NCBI RefSeq assembly: GCF_002994635.1
Contig: NZ_PVNL01000126.1
Coordinates: forward strand, 1 to 45,060
DNA from: Enhygromyxa salina
GTDB taxonomy: Bacteria; Myxococcota_A; Polyangia; Nannocystales; Nannocystaceae
Direction: 5' to 3'
Length of the DNA: 45,060 nt
The translations under genes were made by a program, and so were the position numbers. Positions 9,761-18,691 of this stretch are shown one piece after another (the first letter of the stretch is position 1; each line of letters begins with the position of its first letter). The notes under the pieces are model-generated. The model saw only the letters and a program-made list of their open reading frames with translations, did no database searches and had not been told where the DNA came from.

Positions 9761-11353
9761 GTGACCGCACAAGCCGCCCTACGCATCACCGGTGCCGTGG
9801 CCAAGGTCGCGGGGCCGGCTCGCGCCTCGCAGGCCCGGGGGCGGACCGGCGCGCGTCGGAGCCAGCGTCCGGTCAGCGAGCCGGAGCCCGAGCTGACGCC
9901 CCAACCACAGCGCCGTCGCGGATGGTGGGGGGTGCTGGCGGGCGCGGAGTCGATCGCGATGCTGGCCGCCGGGGCGGCGACGGCCGCCGTGCTGGCGGGC
10001 GCGTGGGAGACCAGCCAGGCGCGCGACCGAGCCGTGCCGGGGCTGATGCTCGCGGGCGAAGACGTCGGCGGGCTCGACCGCGAGCACATCGATGAAATCG
10101 CGACGGCGGCGGGCGAGCGATCGCTGGATCGCAGCCTGAGCCTGGCCGCGGGCTCGGTCACGACCACGACGACCGCGCGGGCCCTGGGCGCGGTCCCCGA
10201 TCCCGCGGCGGTCGTGGATCAAGCGCTGGACTATGGGCACAGCGGCGATCTGATCGCGGATCTCCGCGCGCGCGCCCGGGCCCGCGCGGGCCGGGCCGAT
10301 CTGCGGATCGGCATGCGCTTCGACGCCCGCGAGGCGCTCGCCGAGCTGCTCGAGCTCGCGCCAGCGGTCGACACGATGTCGGTGCCGACGCGCCTGGATC
10401 TCGAGGCTCGCAAGGTGCTGCCCGCGGCGCGGGGCACCGCGCTGCTGCCCTACGACTCGCTGTCGAGCGTGGCGATCGGCCTGGCGTCGGGGCTCGATCG
10501 GATCGAGCTCGCCGTCGCTCACAAACCGCCGGTCGCCGATCCGCTCGCGGCCCAGCTCGCGGACCAGGGCCTCGACAGTCTCGACGTCGGGGTCGTGCTC
10601 GGGACCTTCTCCACGCCCTACTCGATGGAGGCGAGCTCGGCCGACCGCACCTTCAATTTGAAGGTCGGCGCGGCGGCGCTCGACGGCCACGTGCTGATGC
10701 CGGGCGAGCGCTTCTCGTTCAACGAGGTCGTGGGTGAGCGCAGCGCCGAGAACGGCTACCGGTGGGCGCCCGGGATCTCCGGCGGGCAGATCGTCGACTC
10801 GGTCGGCGGTGGGATCTGTCAGGTTGCGAGCACGATGTTTGGCGCGGGCTTCTTCGCTGGCCTCGAGATCGTCAATGCCCGGCCGCACAGTCGGCCGAGC
10901 GGCTACGTCGACATGGGCCTCGACGCGACCGTCGTGTGGGACACCGTCGACCTGGTGTTGCGCAACCCCTTCGAGTTCCCGGTGGTCATTCACATGACCG
11001 TCAGCCAGGGCCAGGTCCGCGGCGAGATCCTGGGTCCGCAGCGGACCCACCAGGTCGCGTTCGAGCGCTCGCTGGTCGAGTCGATGCCGTACGAGACGGT
11101 CTATCGCAGCGATCCGCGCCTGCGCACGGGCGCCGAAGTGGTGGCGCAGCGAGGCATGCGTGGCTTCAAGATCGAGCGGGTTCGCAAGCTCTACCGCGGC
11201 GGCACCGTCGACAGCGAGCAGAGCTGGGAGCTCGTGTATCCGGCGACGCGGGAGATCATTCGGATCGGGACGGATCCGAGCGGCGAGGTGCCGGAGCAGA
11301 CCAGCCAGCCGCCGCTGCGTGATCCCGCCGCGTCGATGCGAATCATGCAGTGA
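9761..11353 (+). CDS. VanW-family protein with peptidoglycan-binding-like region
   Basis: This 530-residue protein starts at GTG 9761. A basic, Pro-rich cytoplasmic tail is followed by one transmembrane segment at about 57-79. A YoaR/PG_binding_4-like region follows (VPGLMLAGEDVGGLDREHI onward). The VanW domain lies at about 290-420 with family signatures: TFNLKVGAAALDGHVLMPGE, FSFNEVVGERS, the Gly-rich GGGICQVASTMFGA, and NARPHSRPSGYV. VanW proteins occur near vancomycin-resistance and cell-wall genes, but their biochemical role is unsettled. This gene is not next to resistance genes. The next gene encodes a SPOR-domain protein that also binds peptidoglycan, so a cell-wall role is plausible. 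Confidence 0.9.
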   Translation: MTAQAALRITGAVAKVAGPARASQARGRTGARRSQRPVSEPEPELTPQPQRRRGWWGVLAGAESIAMLAAGAATAAVLAGAWETSQARDRAVPGLMLAGEDVGGLDREHIDEIATAAGERSLDRSLSLAAGSVTTTTTARALGAVPDPAAVVDQALDYGHSGDLIADLRARARARAGRADLRIGMRFDAREALAELLELAPAVDTMSVPTRLDLEARKVLPAARGTALLPYDSLSSVAIGLASGLDRIELAVAHKPPVADPLAAQLADQGLDSLDVGVVLGTFSTPYSMEASSADRTFNLKVGAAALDGHVLMPGERFSFNEVVGERSAENGYRWAPGISGGQIVDSVGGGICQVASTMFGAGFFAGLEIVNARPHSRPSGYVDMGLDATVVWDTVDLVLRNPFEFPVVIHMTVSQGQVRGEILGPQRTHQVAFERSLVESMPYETVYRSDPRLRTGAEVVAQRGMRGFKIERVRKLYRGGTVDSEQSWELVYPATREIIRIGTDPSGEVPEQTSQPPLRDPAASMRIMQ

Positions 11354-11388
11354 CGATCCGTCGGTGCTGTGCCGAGATCGTCCACGCC

Positions 11389-11445
11389 GTGACGCGAGTG
11401 GGTGTGACGCGAGTGGTCGCTCGCTCGCTCGCTCGTTCATTCATT
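11389..11445. repeat. short direct repeats and tetranucleotide run
   Basis: GTGACGCGAGTG occurs twice, at 11389-11400 and 11404-11415. A run of TCGC/GCTC tetranucleotides follows at about 11417-11434, then TTCATTCATT. The tract lies 135-190 bp upstream of the SPOR-domain gene. The rest of this 225-bp gap shows no clear promoter. Confidence 0.6.
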
Positions 11446-11578
11446 GGTCGTCGAGAGCGCCGATCTCCATCGCGGGGGTCGCTGGGTTTCGCCGGTTTTT
11501 CGTGCTCGGTCCCGAAATGTCATAGGCCGATAGGTGATCGCTAGGAGCCGCGGGCTCCACGAAATGAGGAACGACGAC

Positions 11579-12349
11579 ATGCGTGAAATGCACAAGTGGA
11601 AGGACAAGGTCGAGCTGTCGCTCGACAATCGCCAGATCTTCTTCCTGTTCTTTGGTCTGTCCGTGATCGGATGCTTCGTGTTCGCGCTCGGGATCATGAC
11701 GGGGCGTCGGATCCAGTGGGAGCCGGGGCAGGAGGTCGCGGCGGTCGGTGGGCAGGACTCGCTCGCGCTGCTCGAGGGCGAGGCGCCCGAGGATGAGCAC
11801 TTCGCGTTTCAGCGCGGGCTGTCCGAGTCGGACGCCGAGGCGATCCCCCCGACCCGCGATCCCGCGGTGCCCCCGCGCGATGAGGGCGAGGTCCGGGCCG
11901 AGCGAGCCGAGGCCGCTGATCAGGCCGCCAATCAGGCCGCCAGTCAGGCCGCCAACCACGCCAACGCGGTCGCCGACGCAGCCTCGGCCCGCGCCGAGCA
12001 GCGTGCGGCCGAGAATGACGAGGTCGACGCCAAGATCGCCGAGCAACAGCAGGCGCTCGCGCACGCGACCCCAGCCGCGGCCCAGGCCAAGCCCGCGAGC
12101 AGCGAGGCCGACGGTACCCGCCGGTTTACCCTGCAAATGAAGGCTTTCTCGCGCCAAGAGGACGCCGACAAGCTGGCCGCGACGCTCCGCCACAACGGGC
12201 ACGACGTGCGCATCGAGAGCCATGACGTGCGCGGCCGGAGCTGGCACCGGGTCCGGCTCGGGACCTTCGACACCTGGGACGAGGCGCTCGCGGCCAAGCA
12301 GACCTTCGAGAAGGCTGAGAAGGTCATCGCCTACGTCGTCAGCTTGTAG
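11579..12349 (+). CDS. inner-membrane SPOR-domain protein
   Basis: ATG 11579 is the preferred start because GAGGA lies 8 nt upstream at 11566-11570. In-frame starts at 11534 (GTG) and 11564 are less well placed. The 256-residue product has a short cytoplasmic part, one transmembrane helix (FFLFFGLSVIGCFVFALGI, about residues 22-40), an acidic periplasmic linker and an Ala/Gln/Asn repeat-like stretch (AADQAANQAASQAANHANA). A C-terminal SPOR domain follows (RRFTLQMKAFSRQEDADKLA through VRLGTFDTWDEALAAKQTF). SPOR domains bind denuded glycan strands at the septum, so a division or cell-wall remodelling role fits. A strong terminator follows the gene. Confidence 0.9.
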   Translation: MREMHKWKDKVELSLDNRQIFFLFFGLSVIGCFVFALGIMTGRRIQWEPGQEVAAVGGQDSLALLEGEAPEDEHFAFQRGLSESDAEAIPPTRDPAVPPRDEGEVRAERAEAADQAANQAASQAANHANAVADAASARAEQRAAENDEVDAKIAEQQQALAHATPAAAQAKPASSEADGTRRFTLQMKAFSRQEDADKLAATLRHNGHDVRIESHDVRGRSWHRVRLGTFDTWDEALAAKQTFEKAEKVIAYVVSL

Positions 12350-12376
12350 CTGCCCGCTCGCGGCTGATCATTTGTG

Positions 12377-12409
12377 AGCCAACGGGCCCTGCGGGGTCCG
12401 TTGGCTTTT
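12377..12409 (+). terminator. Rho-independent terminator after SPOR gene
   Basis: A stem of about 13 bp (AGCCAACGGGCCC pairing with GGGTCCGTTGGCT, one G-T pair) closes a 4-nt loop. It is followed by TTTT at 12406-12409. It separates the SPOR gene from mutS. Confidence 0.9.
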
Positions 12410-12428
12410 AAGCTACAACGCGGACGCC

Positions 12429-15224
12429 GTGCCGGCCCCACACAACAGCGCCGATAGTCCGGTGATGCGGCAGTTCCTCGCGATCAAGGGCCGCTACGCC
12501 GACGCGATCGTGATGTTCCGAATGGGGGACTTCTACGAGATGTTCTTCGAGGACGCGGTGACCGTGGGTCCGGTGCTCGACATCGTGGTCACCAGTCGCG
12601 ACAAGAACGCCGAAGATCCCGTGCCGATGGCGGGGGTTCCGTACCACGCGATCGGTGGGTACCTGCGGACCCTGGTCGAGCGTGGCTTCAAGGTCGCGAT
12701 CGTCGAGCAGATGGAGTCGCCCGAGGAGGCGCGCAAGCGCAAGGGGCCCAACATCGTCCGGCGCGAGGTGGTCCGCGTGGTCACGCCGGGCGCGCTGCTC
12801 GACGAGGAGCACCTGCGCGGCGGTGAGCCCAACTACTTGGTCTCGCTGATCCCCGGCCCGCGCGGCGCTGGCTTGCTCGACGACGACAGCCCGCCGCCCG
12901 CGGCCAAAGCCGAGAAGACCAAGCGCGCGGGCCAGAAGCCCGCGGAGCCGCTCGCGGTCGCGCTGGCGGCCCTCGACATCTCGTCGAGCGAGTTCGTGGT
13001 CATGGGGTGTCGGCGGCTCGACGATCTTCGGTCCGAGCTGGCGCGCCTGAGCCCCCGCGAGATCTTGGCGCCGCCGTCCGTGCATGCGTGGTTGCGGGCC
13101 GAGCTCGGGCCCGACTGTCCGCCGTTGGCCACCCGCGAGTCGCTCGATGGCGCCGTCGATCCGCGCCGCCTGATCGCGCGGGTCCGGCACCTCTATGAAG
13201 AAGGGGGGACCGGGCTGGCGCTGCATGATCTCGAGGCCGACGCCGCCGCGACGGCGCTGTCCTACGCCGAAGCCACGCAGCCCGGTCACACCTTGCTGCT
13301 GCATCGGCTGCGGCGCCACGAGCCCAGCCGCCACCTGATCCTCGACGAGACCTCGCTGCGCAACCTCGAGATCTACCGCACCGCCCGCGATGGCCAGCGC
13401 CGCGGCTCGCTGGTGTGGGCCTGCGATCGAACCCAGACCTCGATGGGGGCGCGGCTGCTGCGGGCGTGGATCGGCGCGCCGCTGCTGGACATCGCGGCGA
13501 TCAACGCCCGCCAGCAGGGGATCGCCGCGCTGCTCGGCGAGTCGCGGCTGCGGGCCGAGCTGCAGTCGCGGCTCAAGGACGTGCGCGACGTGGTCCGGCT
13601 GGCCGCGCGCGCGCGGCTGGGAACGATCAGCCCGCGCGAGCTCGGGGCCCTGCGCGCGAGCCTGCAGGCGGTCCCGAGCCTGGCCACGCTGCTCGCGGAG
13701 CTCGGCTCGCGTCGCACCGACAAGCTGCTGCCCGCGATCTTGGATCTCGGCGACGATCGCTTGGCCGACGTGTGCGCGCAGCTCGAGGCCACGCTCGTCG
13801 ATGATCCGCCGTCGGTGGTGCGCGACGGCGGGATGATCCGATCGAGCGCCGATCCAGTGCTGGCCGAGCAGCGAGAGCTGGCCGCCGGAGGCCGCGACGC
13901 GCTCGCGGCGATCGAGGCCCGCGAGCGCGAGTCGACCGGGATCACCAGCCTCAAGGTCAAGCACAACAACGTGTTCGGCTACTTCCTCGAGGTCCCGCGG
14001 GCCCACGTCAAGAAGGTCCCGAGCGGCTGGGTCCGCAAGCAGACCCTGGTTAACGCCGAGCGCTACGTCACCGAGGAGCTCGCCGGGCTCGAGGCCAAGG
14101 TGCTCGGGGCCCAGAGCATCGCGCTCGAGCGCGAGCTCGAGCTGTTCACCGCGCTGCGGAAATTCGTCAGCGACGCGGGCGAGCGGCTGGTGACCCTCGG
14201 CGATGCGCTCGCGTCTCTGGACGTGCTGGCTGGGTTCGCCGAGGTCGCCGAGGCCCACGACTACGTCCGCCCCGAGCTGGTCGTGGGGCCGGAGCTGGAC
14301 ATCTGCGAAGGGCGGCACCCGGTCGTCGAGCGGATGCTGGGCGCCGGTCGCTTCGTGCCCAACGACACCCAGCTGGTCGCGGGGGCCCAAGCCGAGGTCC
14401 CCACGGACGGCGCGGACGGGCGCGCGCGGCTGTGGGTGATCACGGGGCCCAACATGGGCGGCAAGAGCACGGTCATGCGGCAGGTCGCGCTGATCACGAT
14501 CCTCGCGCACGTCGGCAGCTACGTGCCGGCCAAGCGCGCCCGGATCGGGCTCGTCGATCGCGTGTTCACCCGGGTCGGCGCCGCCGACGATCTCGGCCGC
14601 GGCGACAGCACCTTCATGGTCGAGATGCGCGAGACGGCGCAGATCGTGGCCCAGGCGAGCCCTCGCTCGCTGGTCCTGCTCGACGAGATCGGCCGGGGCA
14701 CGGCCACCTTCGACGGGCTCGCGCTCGCGTGGGCGATCACCGAGCACCTTCACGATCAGGTCGGGTGCCGCGCCATGTTTGCGACCCACTACCACGAGCT
14801 GTGCGGCCTCGAGGCTCGGCTCGCGGGGGTCCGCAACGTCCACGTCGCGGTCCACGAGCACCGCGGCGAGATCGTGTTTCTGCACCGGGTGGAGCCGGGC
14901 CCAGCCGGCCGCAGCTACGGCATTCAAGTGGGTCGCCTGGCGGGCCTGCCCGCTCGGCTGTTGCGCCGAGCTCAGCGGATCCTCGATCGGCTCGAGGCGC
15001 AAGAGCGCGCTGCCCCGAGTGCCCAGCTGGATCTCTTCGCTCCACGTGCGCCGCACGAGAGTGAGCCAGATCGTCATGGCGCCGCGGTGGCAAGTGAACC
15101 GCGCTCGCTGGCGGCCGCCGATGTGCTCGCCGAGATCGAGGACTGCGACCCAGATCGGCTCACGCCGCGGGATGCCCACGCGCTGCTGTATCGCCTGTGT
15201 GATCGCATGCACACGCCCGAGTGA
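12429..15224 (+). CDS. mutS: DNA mismatch repair ATPase MutS
   Basis: This is the mismatch-recognition protein of methyl-independent or MutL-coupled repair. It has 931 residues from GTG 12429, slightly longer than the usual 850-900. The mismatch-contacting motif F35-Y36-E37 lies in MGDFYEMF. The connector, lever and clamp regions follow (clamp near SLKVKHNNVFGYFLEV). The P-loop GPNMGGKST is at 673-681, then DDLGRGDSTFMVEM, Walker B LVLLDEIGRGT and ATHYHEL. The C-terminal helix-turn-helix dimerisation region (YGIQVGRLAGLP) is present. The extra length is a Lys/Ala/Pro-rich insert near residues 155-175 and a C-terminal tail after LFAP. All catalytic motifs look intact. It sits directly after the SPOR-gene terminator. 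Confidence 0.97.
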   Translation: MPAPHNSADSPVMRQFLAIKGRYADAIVMFRMGDFYEMFFEDAVTVGPVLDIVVTSRDKNAEDPVPMAGVPYHAIGGYLRTLVERGFKVAIVEQMESPEEARKRKGPNIVRREVVRVVTPGALLDEEHLRGGEPNYLVSLIPGPRGAGLLDDDSPPPAAKAEKTKRAGQKPAEPLAVALAALDISSSEFVVMGCRRLDDLRSELARLSPREILAPPSVHAWLRAELGPDCPPLATRESLDGAVDPRRLIARVRHLYEEGGTGLALHDLEADAAATALSYAEATQPGHTLLLHRLRRHEPSRHLILDETSLRNLEIYRTARDGQRRGSLVWACDRTQTSMGARLLRAWIGAPLLDIAAINARQQGIAALLGESRLRAELQSRLKDVRDVVRLAARARLGTISPRELGALRASLQAVPSLATLLAELGSRRTDKLLPAILDLGDDRLADVCAQLEATLVDDPPSVVRDGGMIRSSADPVLAEQRELAAGGRDALAAIEARERESTGITSLKVKHNNVFGYFLEVPRAHVKKVPSGWVRKQTLVNAERYVTEELAGLEAKVLGAQSIALERELELFTALRKFVSDAGERLVTLGDALASLDVLAGFAEVAEAHDYVRPELVVGPELDICEGRHPVVERMLGAGRFVPNDTQLVAGAQAEVPTDGADGRARLWVITGPNMGGKSTVMRQVALITILAHVGSYVPAKRARIGLVDRVFTRVGAADDLGRGDSTFMVEMRETAQIVAQASPRSLVLLDEIGRGTATFDGLALAWAITEHLHDQVGCRAMFATHYHELCGLEARLAGVRNVHVAVHEHRGEIVFLHRVEPGPAGRSYGIQVGRLAGLPARLLRRAQRILDRLEAQERAAPSAQLDLFAPRAPHESEPDRHGAAVASEPRSLAAADVLAEIEDCDPDRLTPRDAHALLYRLCDRMHTPE

Positions 15225-15332
15225 CGCAGGGGCCCATGATTACTGGGCGCAAAAAAAGTGATCACTCGCGCAGCGGCCGTGAAAGCTCGTCCGCAACGCC
15301 GAGCGTCGCGGGCAGGTGACAAAAAAACATCG

Positions 15333-15360
15333 CTGACCCATCCGATAGGCGTGATAGATT
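15333..15360 (+). promoter_or_regulatory. possible sigma70-type promoter
   Basis: CTGACC at 15333-15338 and TAGATT at 15355-15360 each match 4 of 6 consensus bases, with a 16-bp spacer. They precede the ribosome-binding site GGAGAGAG (15374 on) of the lipoprotein gene starting at 15386. The match is modest and made by eye. Confidence 0.35.
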
Positions 15361-15385
15361 GCCGCCGCGACCCGGAGAGAGACAA

Positions 15386-16150
15386 ATGCGAAAGTTCCCC
15401 TTGATTACGACCATGTTCGTTGGACTCGCGCTGAGCATCAGCATCGCCGCCTGCGATGGCGGTGACGACGGAAGCGAGATGGCCGCGGACACGAGCTCTG
15501 GCGATGGCGACGGTGATCCCGGCGATGGCGATCCCGGTGATGGCGACGGCGATCCGACTGGGGGCGAGTGCTTCCCGCAGCCGCCGATCTGCGAGCAGTT
15601 TGTCCGCTGCATCGCCGCTGTGGTCCCTGGTCAGGCCGAGCTGGTCGAGGCGCAGTACGGCGCCGAGGGGTCGTGCTGGTGTGGTACCAGCGAGGAAGCC
15701 CAGAAGTGTTACGAGACCTGCGGCGCAGAGGTCGAGAAGGCCAAGCTCTCCAGCCCCACGGAGAGCCAGTGTCACGACGAGGTCTGCCCGATCGAGGAGC
15801 TCAATCCCGACGAGCCCTACGGACCGATCGAGGGCGGCAACTGCTCGGACTACATCGGTCCGCAGGGCAACCCGATCGCCCAGACCCCGTTCGACGGTCC
15901 GCTCGGTATCTCGGGTGGGTTCTGCTCGCCAGCCTGTTCCGGGCTCGCGGACTACTGCCCGGGTCACAAGCAGACCTCGGCCCAGGGCACCTGCTACCTC
16001 GTCGGCCCCAACGACAACTTCTGTGTCGCGCGCTGCTACGTGAACTCCGAGTTCCTCGGTGGGCACCAGTGTCAGTGCGGTGCGAAGTGCCAGCCGCAGG
16101 GCAGCCCGGACGGCGAAGGCCAGATGCGCGGTCTGTGCACCTTCGAGTAG
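15386..16150 (+). CDS. Cys-rich lipoprotein with Gly-Asp spacer
   Basis: This 254-residue protein starts at ATG 15386, with GGAGAGAG about 6 nt upstream. The signal peptide ends in a clear lipobox (SIAAC, Cys23). An acidic spacer of Gly-Asp-Pro repeats follows (GDGDGDPGDGDPGDGDGDP), a type common in secreted lipoproteins of Nannocystis-like myxobacteria. The mature domain carries about 20 cysteines (for example CWCGTSEEAQKCYETC, and CQCGAKC near the end), so it is probably disulfide-rich and outside the cytoplasm. No enzymatic family is recognised. The spacer resembles those of the lipoproteins at 24641 and 25810, but the Cys-rich domain does not obviously align with theirs. Confidence 0.85.
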   Translation: MRKFPLITTMFVGLALSISIAACDGGDDGSEMAADTSSGDGDGDPGDGDPGDGDGDPTGGECFPQPPICEQFVRCIAAVVPGQAELVEAQYGAEGSCWCGTSEEAQKCYETCGAEVEKAKLSSPTESQCHDEVCPIEELNPDEPYGPIEGGNCSDYIGPQGNPIAQTPFDGPLGISGGFCSPACSGLADYCPGHKQTSAQGTCYLVGPNDNFCVARCYVNSEFLGGHQCQCGAKCQPQGSPDGEGQMRGLCTFE

Positions 16151-16180
16151 TTCACGCCAGCCCCTGACTCGCGCAAGCGA

Positions 16181-16225
16181 GCCGGCGCCGACCCCACCGA
16201 GCGCACATGAGCTCGGGGGGCCGGC
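16181..16225 (+). terminator. GC-rich hairpin, possible terminator
   Basis: An imperfect long hairpin has CCGAGC pairing with GCTCGG around GCACATGA, extended by CCCC/GGGG and an outer GCCGG/CCGGC pair. It lies 30 bp after the lipoprotein stop. No T-run follows, so it may pause or terminate weakly. Confidence 0.4.
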
Positions 16226-16273
16226 GTTGTCACGTGTTGGGTGAGGCGGCGAGACGTAATAGAATCGGCGCAC

Positions 16274-18154
16274 GTGTCTGGTGTCCGCACACGCTCGTTC
16301 GCCGCGGCCTTGCTGCTCGGGATCGCGGGGTGTGGTCTCGAGCCGCAGCCCGAGCCCGATCCCGAGCCGATCCCGGTCACGGATCTGAGCCCGGGAATCG
16401 TGCTCCGAGGCGGTGACTACGCGGACTTCGACGATCACCTGGTCGAGCTGCTGGTCCACGAGGGCCACGTCTACGTGGCCAACAGCACCCTGGGCGTGGC
16501 CGCGATGCGGCTCGACGACGACGGCGGGGTGACGCTGACCGATCCGGGCTCGCTGCCGTCGACGCTGCGGCGCTGCACGTCGGTGGCTGTCCACGCCAAG
16601 TCGGACACGCTCTATTGTGGATCCGATGCCCCCATGGGGGCGACCGGTCCGGTCGTCGAGGTCTACGACATCTCGACGCCGGGCACGGTGACCTGGCGCG
16701 GCGCGTTTGCCCTGGAAAAACCGGCGATTCGAGATCTGGAGGTCGTCGGTGATCAGCTGCTGATCCAGCAGTTCGACGACGGGATCTGGACCGCCCAGAT
16801 CGGCGCGGGCGGGCTGCTGTCGCAGCTGAGCGACACGGGGATCGTCGGCAACGCGCGGGTCAGCGTGGCCGTGAACGGCGAAGTGGTGACCCTGTTTGCG
16901 GATCCAGCCGGGCCGGGGGCGCAGCTGCGACTGTTCGATCCGTCGACCTGGACCGAGCTCGATCGACTCGCGCTCGCTGGGCCCCCGCTGGGCCTGAGCG
17001 CCGACGCCGAGGCTGGATCCCGGGTCGCGGTGGGCCTCGGCTCGGGCGGGATGGCCGTGGTCGGGGTCCGTGATCACGCGCTCACGCTCGAGCGCACGCT
17101 CGCGCCACCCGCGGTCGTCACCACGGGCTTGCTCGCGGGCGACATCGCGGTCGCGGTGACGCTGAGCGGGGTGTTCGCGTGGGATCTCGCGGCCGAGCAG
17201 TCGAGCTCCGATGACTCGCCGCGCCTGTTCGGGTTTGGCCCGGCGGCGATGCTGGGCCACGAGCGGGCGGGCAACATGCTGCATGGGGTCCTGCACGAGG
17301 GCGAGGTGCTGACCTCGGACTGGCTGTGGGTCGAGCGCTGGGCCCTCGATCCCGCCGGCGAGGTGCTCGAGCTCGACGTGCCGCGCGGGATCTACGTTCA
17401 GCCCGAGGGCCCGGTCCGCTGGCGGATGCGCAACCCTGGCCCGATCGCGCTGCGGGCCGAGCTGTGGTTCGATCGGCGCCCTGTGTGGGTCGGCGAGCTC
17501 GGGCCCTGGGCGGTCATCGACGTCGACGTCCCGGTCGAGCTGCGCGCGCGGATCCTCGCGGCCGACGAGCCCAACACCCGGCTGAGCGTGCGCGTCTATG
17601 ACCCGAAGGTGCCCAGCGTGGGGGAGCCCGTGTCCAGCACCGTGCTGGTCATCGCCCAGCGCGAGGTCGACGATCCGATGCCACCCGCGACCGGCGACGT
17701 GTTCCCGACCCTGACCCTGGCCGACGTCGAGCACGAGATCTACACGCTGCCCACGCCAGCGGGCAGCCAGACCATCTGGTTTTGGCCCGACTGCGCGCTG
17801 ATGTGGCCGCAGCTCGAAGACCTGGCCTGGCTCGGCCGCGAGGGCCGGGACCTCGGACGCGGCGAGCCGATCATGCTCGGCTCGTTCGACCCCGCGCAGG
17901 ACGGCTTCGCGACCCGCTGGGCGCTCGACGGCGCAACCTTTGGTCTGTGGGGCGTGGCCGCGCCCGAGCTCGGCGACGCCAACGACTTCATCGACGAAGA
18001 GGACATCTACATGCCCTTCTTCATCCCCACGATGCCGGGCGACGCGATGCCAACGGACTACGTGATCGACTCGCAGGGCGTGATCCGGTCGATCGAGCGC
18101 ATGTACCGGGGCCCCTGGACCCTCGTCGTCCCGTGGCCCTGGGATCAGGACTGA
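16274..18154 (+). CDS. lipoprotein: propeller-like repeats plus thioredoxin-like C-terminus
   Basis: GTG 16274 gives a compact signal peptide ending in the lipobox GIAGC (Cys20). The in-frame GTG at 16241 adds 11 residues. The 626-residue product has a Pro/Glu-rich spacer. It then has LVIVD-like beta-propeller repeats at about 40-370 (VELLVHEGHVYVANSTLGVA, VVEVYDISTPGTVTWRGAFA, AIRDLEVVGDQLLIQQF), then a beta-sandwich-like stretch. The last 120 or so residues resemble a thioredoxin/peroxiredoxin fold (TIWFWPDCALMWPQLEDL, IMLGSFDPAQDGF, TDYVIDSQGVIRSIERMY). That fold has no CxxC, and one Cys is near the expected position. It is probably an outer-membrane surface protein of unknown substrate. 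The EVE gene starts 8 nt after its stop. Confidence 0.75.
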   Translation: MSGVRTRSFAAALLLGIAGCGLEPQPEPDPEPIPVTDLSPGIVLRGGDYADFDDHLVELLVHEGHVYVANSTLGVAAMRLDDDGGVTLTDPGSLPSTLRRCTSVAVHAKSDTLYCGSDAPMGATGPVVEVYDISTPGTVTWRGAFALEKPAIRDLEVVGDQLLIQQFDDGIWTAQIGAGGLLSQLSDTGIVGNARVSVAVNGEVVTLFADPAGPGAQLRLFDPSTWTELDRLALAGPPLGLSADAEAGSRVAVGLGSGGMAVVGVRDHALTLERTLAPPAVVTTGLLAGDIAVAVTLSGVFAWDLAAEQSSSDDSPRLFGFGPAAMLGHERAGNMLHGVLHEGEVLTSDWLWVERWALDPAGEVLELDVPRGIYVQPEGPVRWRMRNPGPIALRAELWFDRRPVWVGELGPWAVIDVDVPVELRARILAADEPNTRLSVRVYDPKVPSVGEPVSSTVLVIAQREVDDPMPPATGDVFPTLTLADVEHEIYTLPTPAGSQTIWFWPDCALMWPQLEDLAWLGREGRDLGRGEPIMLGSFDPAQDGFATRWALDGATFGLWGVAAPELGDANDFIDEEDIYMPFFIPTMPGDAMPTDYVIDSQGVIRSIERMYRGPWTLVVPWPWDQD

Positions 18155-18161
18155 CCGCGAC

Positions 18162-18662
18162 ATGAGCAAAGCCCGCCGCAAGCGACAATACTGGCTGATG
18201 AAGTCCGAGCCGGACGTGTACTCGATCGACGATCTCGAGCGCGCCGGGCAAGGGGAGTGGGAAGGGGTCCGCAACTACCAGGCTCGCAACATGATGCGAG
18301 ACGAGATGGCGATCGGCGATCTCGTGCTGTTCTACCACTCCAACGCGAAGCCACCGGGTGTCGCGGGGGTGGCCCGGATCGCGGCCGAGGCGTACCCCGA
18401 TCACCACGCCTTCGACCCCGACTCGAACTACTACGATCCCAAGAGCGATCCCGACAACCCGCGGTGGGTGATGGTCGACGTCGCCTTCGTCGAGAAGCTG
18501 CCCGAGTTCGTCAGCCTCGAGACCCTCAAGGACGAGGCCAGCGGCCCGCTCGAAGGGATGCTCGTGGTCCGTCGCGGGCAGCGGCTGTCAATTCAACCCG
18601 TCGACAAAGCTCACTTCGTTCGGGTCTTGCAACTGGGCAAGGCGAAGACCCGGGTCCGCTGA
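18162..18662 (+). CDS. EVE-domain protein
   Basis: This 166-residue protein is one EVE (PUA-like) domain. Hallmarks are YWLMKSEPDVYSIDDL at the N-terminus, WEGVRNYQARNMMRDEM, GDLVLFYHSN, GVAGVARIAAEAYPD and WVMVDVAFVEKL. The family, which includes human THYN1, binds modified bases or RNA. Bacterial members are generally cytosolic and of uncertain role. It follows the preceding lipoprotein gene by 7 bp, so the two are likely co-transcribed. No restriction system accompanies it here. Confidence 0.93.
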   Translation: MSKARRKRQYWLMKSEPDVYSIDDLERAGQGEWEGVRNYQARNMMRDEMAIGDLVLFYHSNAKPPGVAGVARIAAEAYPDHHAFDPDSNYYDPKSDPDNPRWVMVDVAFVEKLPEFVSLETLKDEASGPLEGMLVVRRGQRLSIQPVDKAHFVRVLQLGKAKTRVR

Positions 18663-18691
18663 GTGTGGTACCTTCCGCCCCGGAGCCAGGC

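Noticed and set aside
15074..18274. A very long open frame on the minus strand, opposite mutS and the lipoprotein genes
   Set aside because: It is antisense to genes with clear domains. Long antisense frames are expected in DNA this GC-rich, and the translation is an Arg/Leu/Val-biased sequence with no domain.
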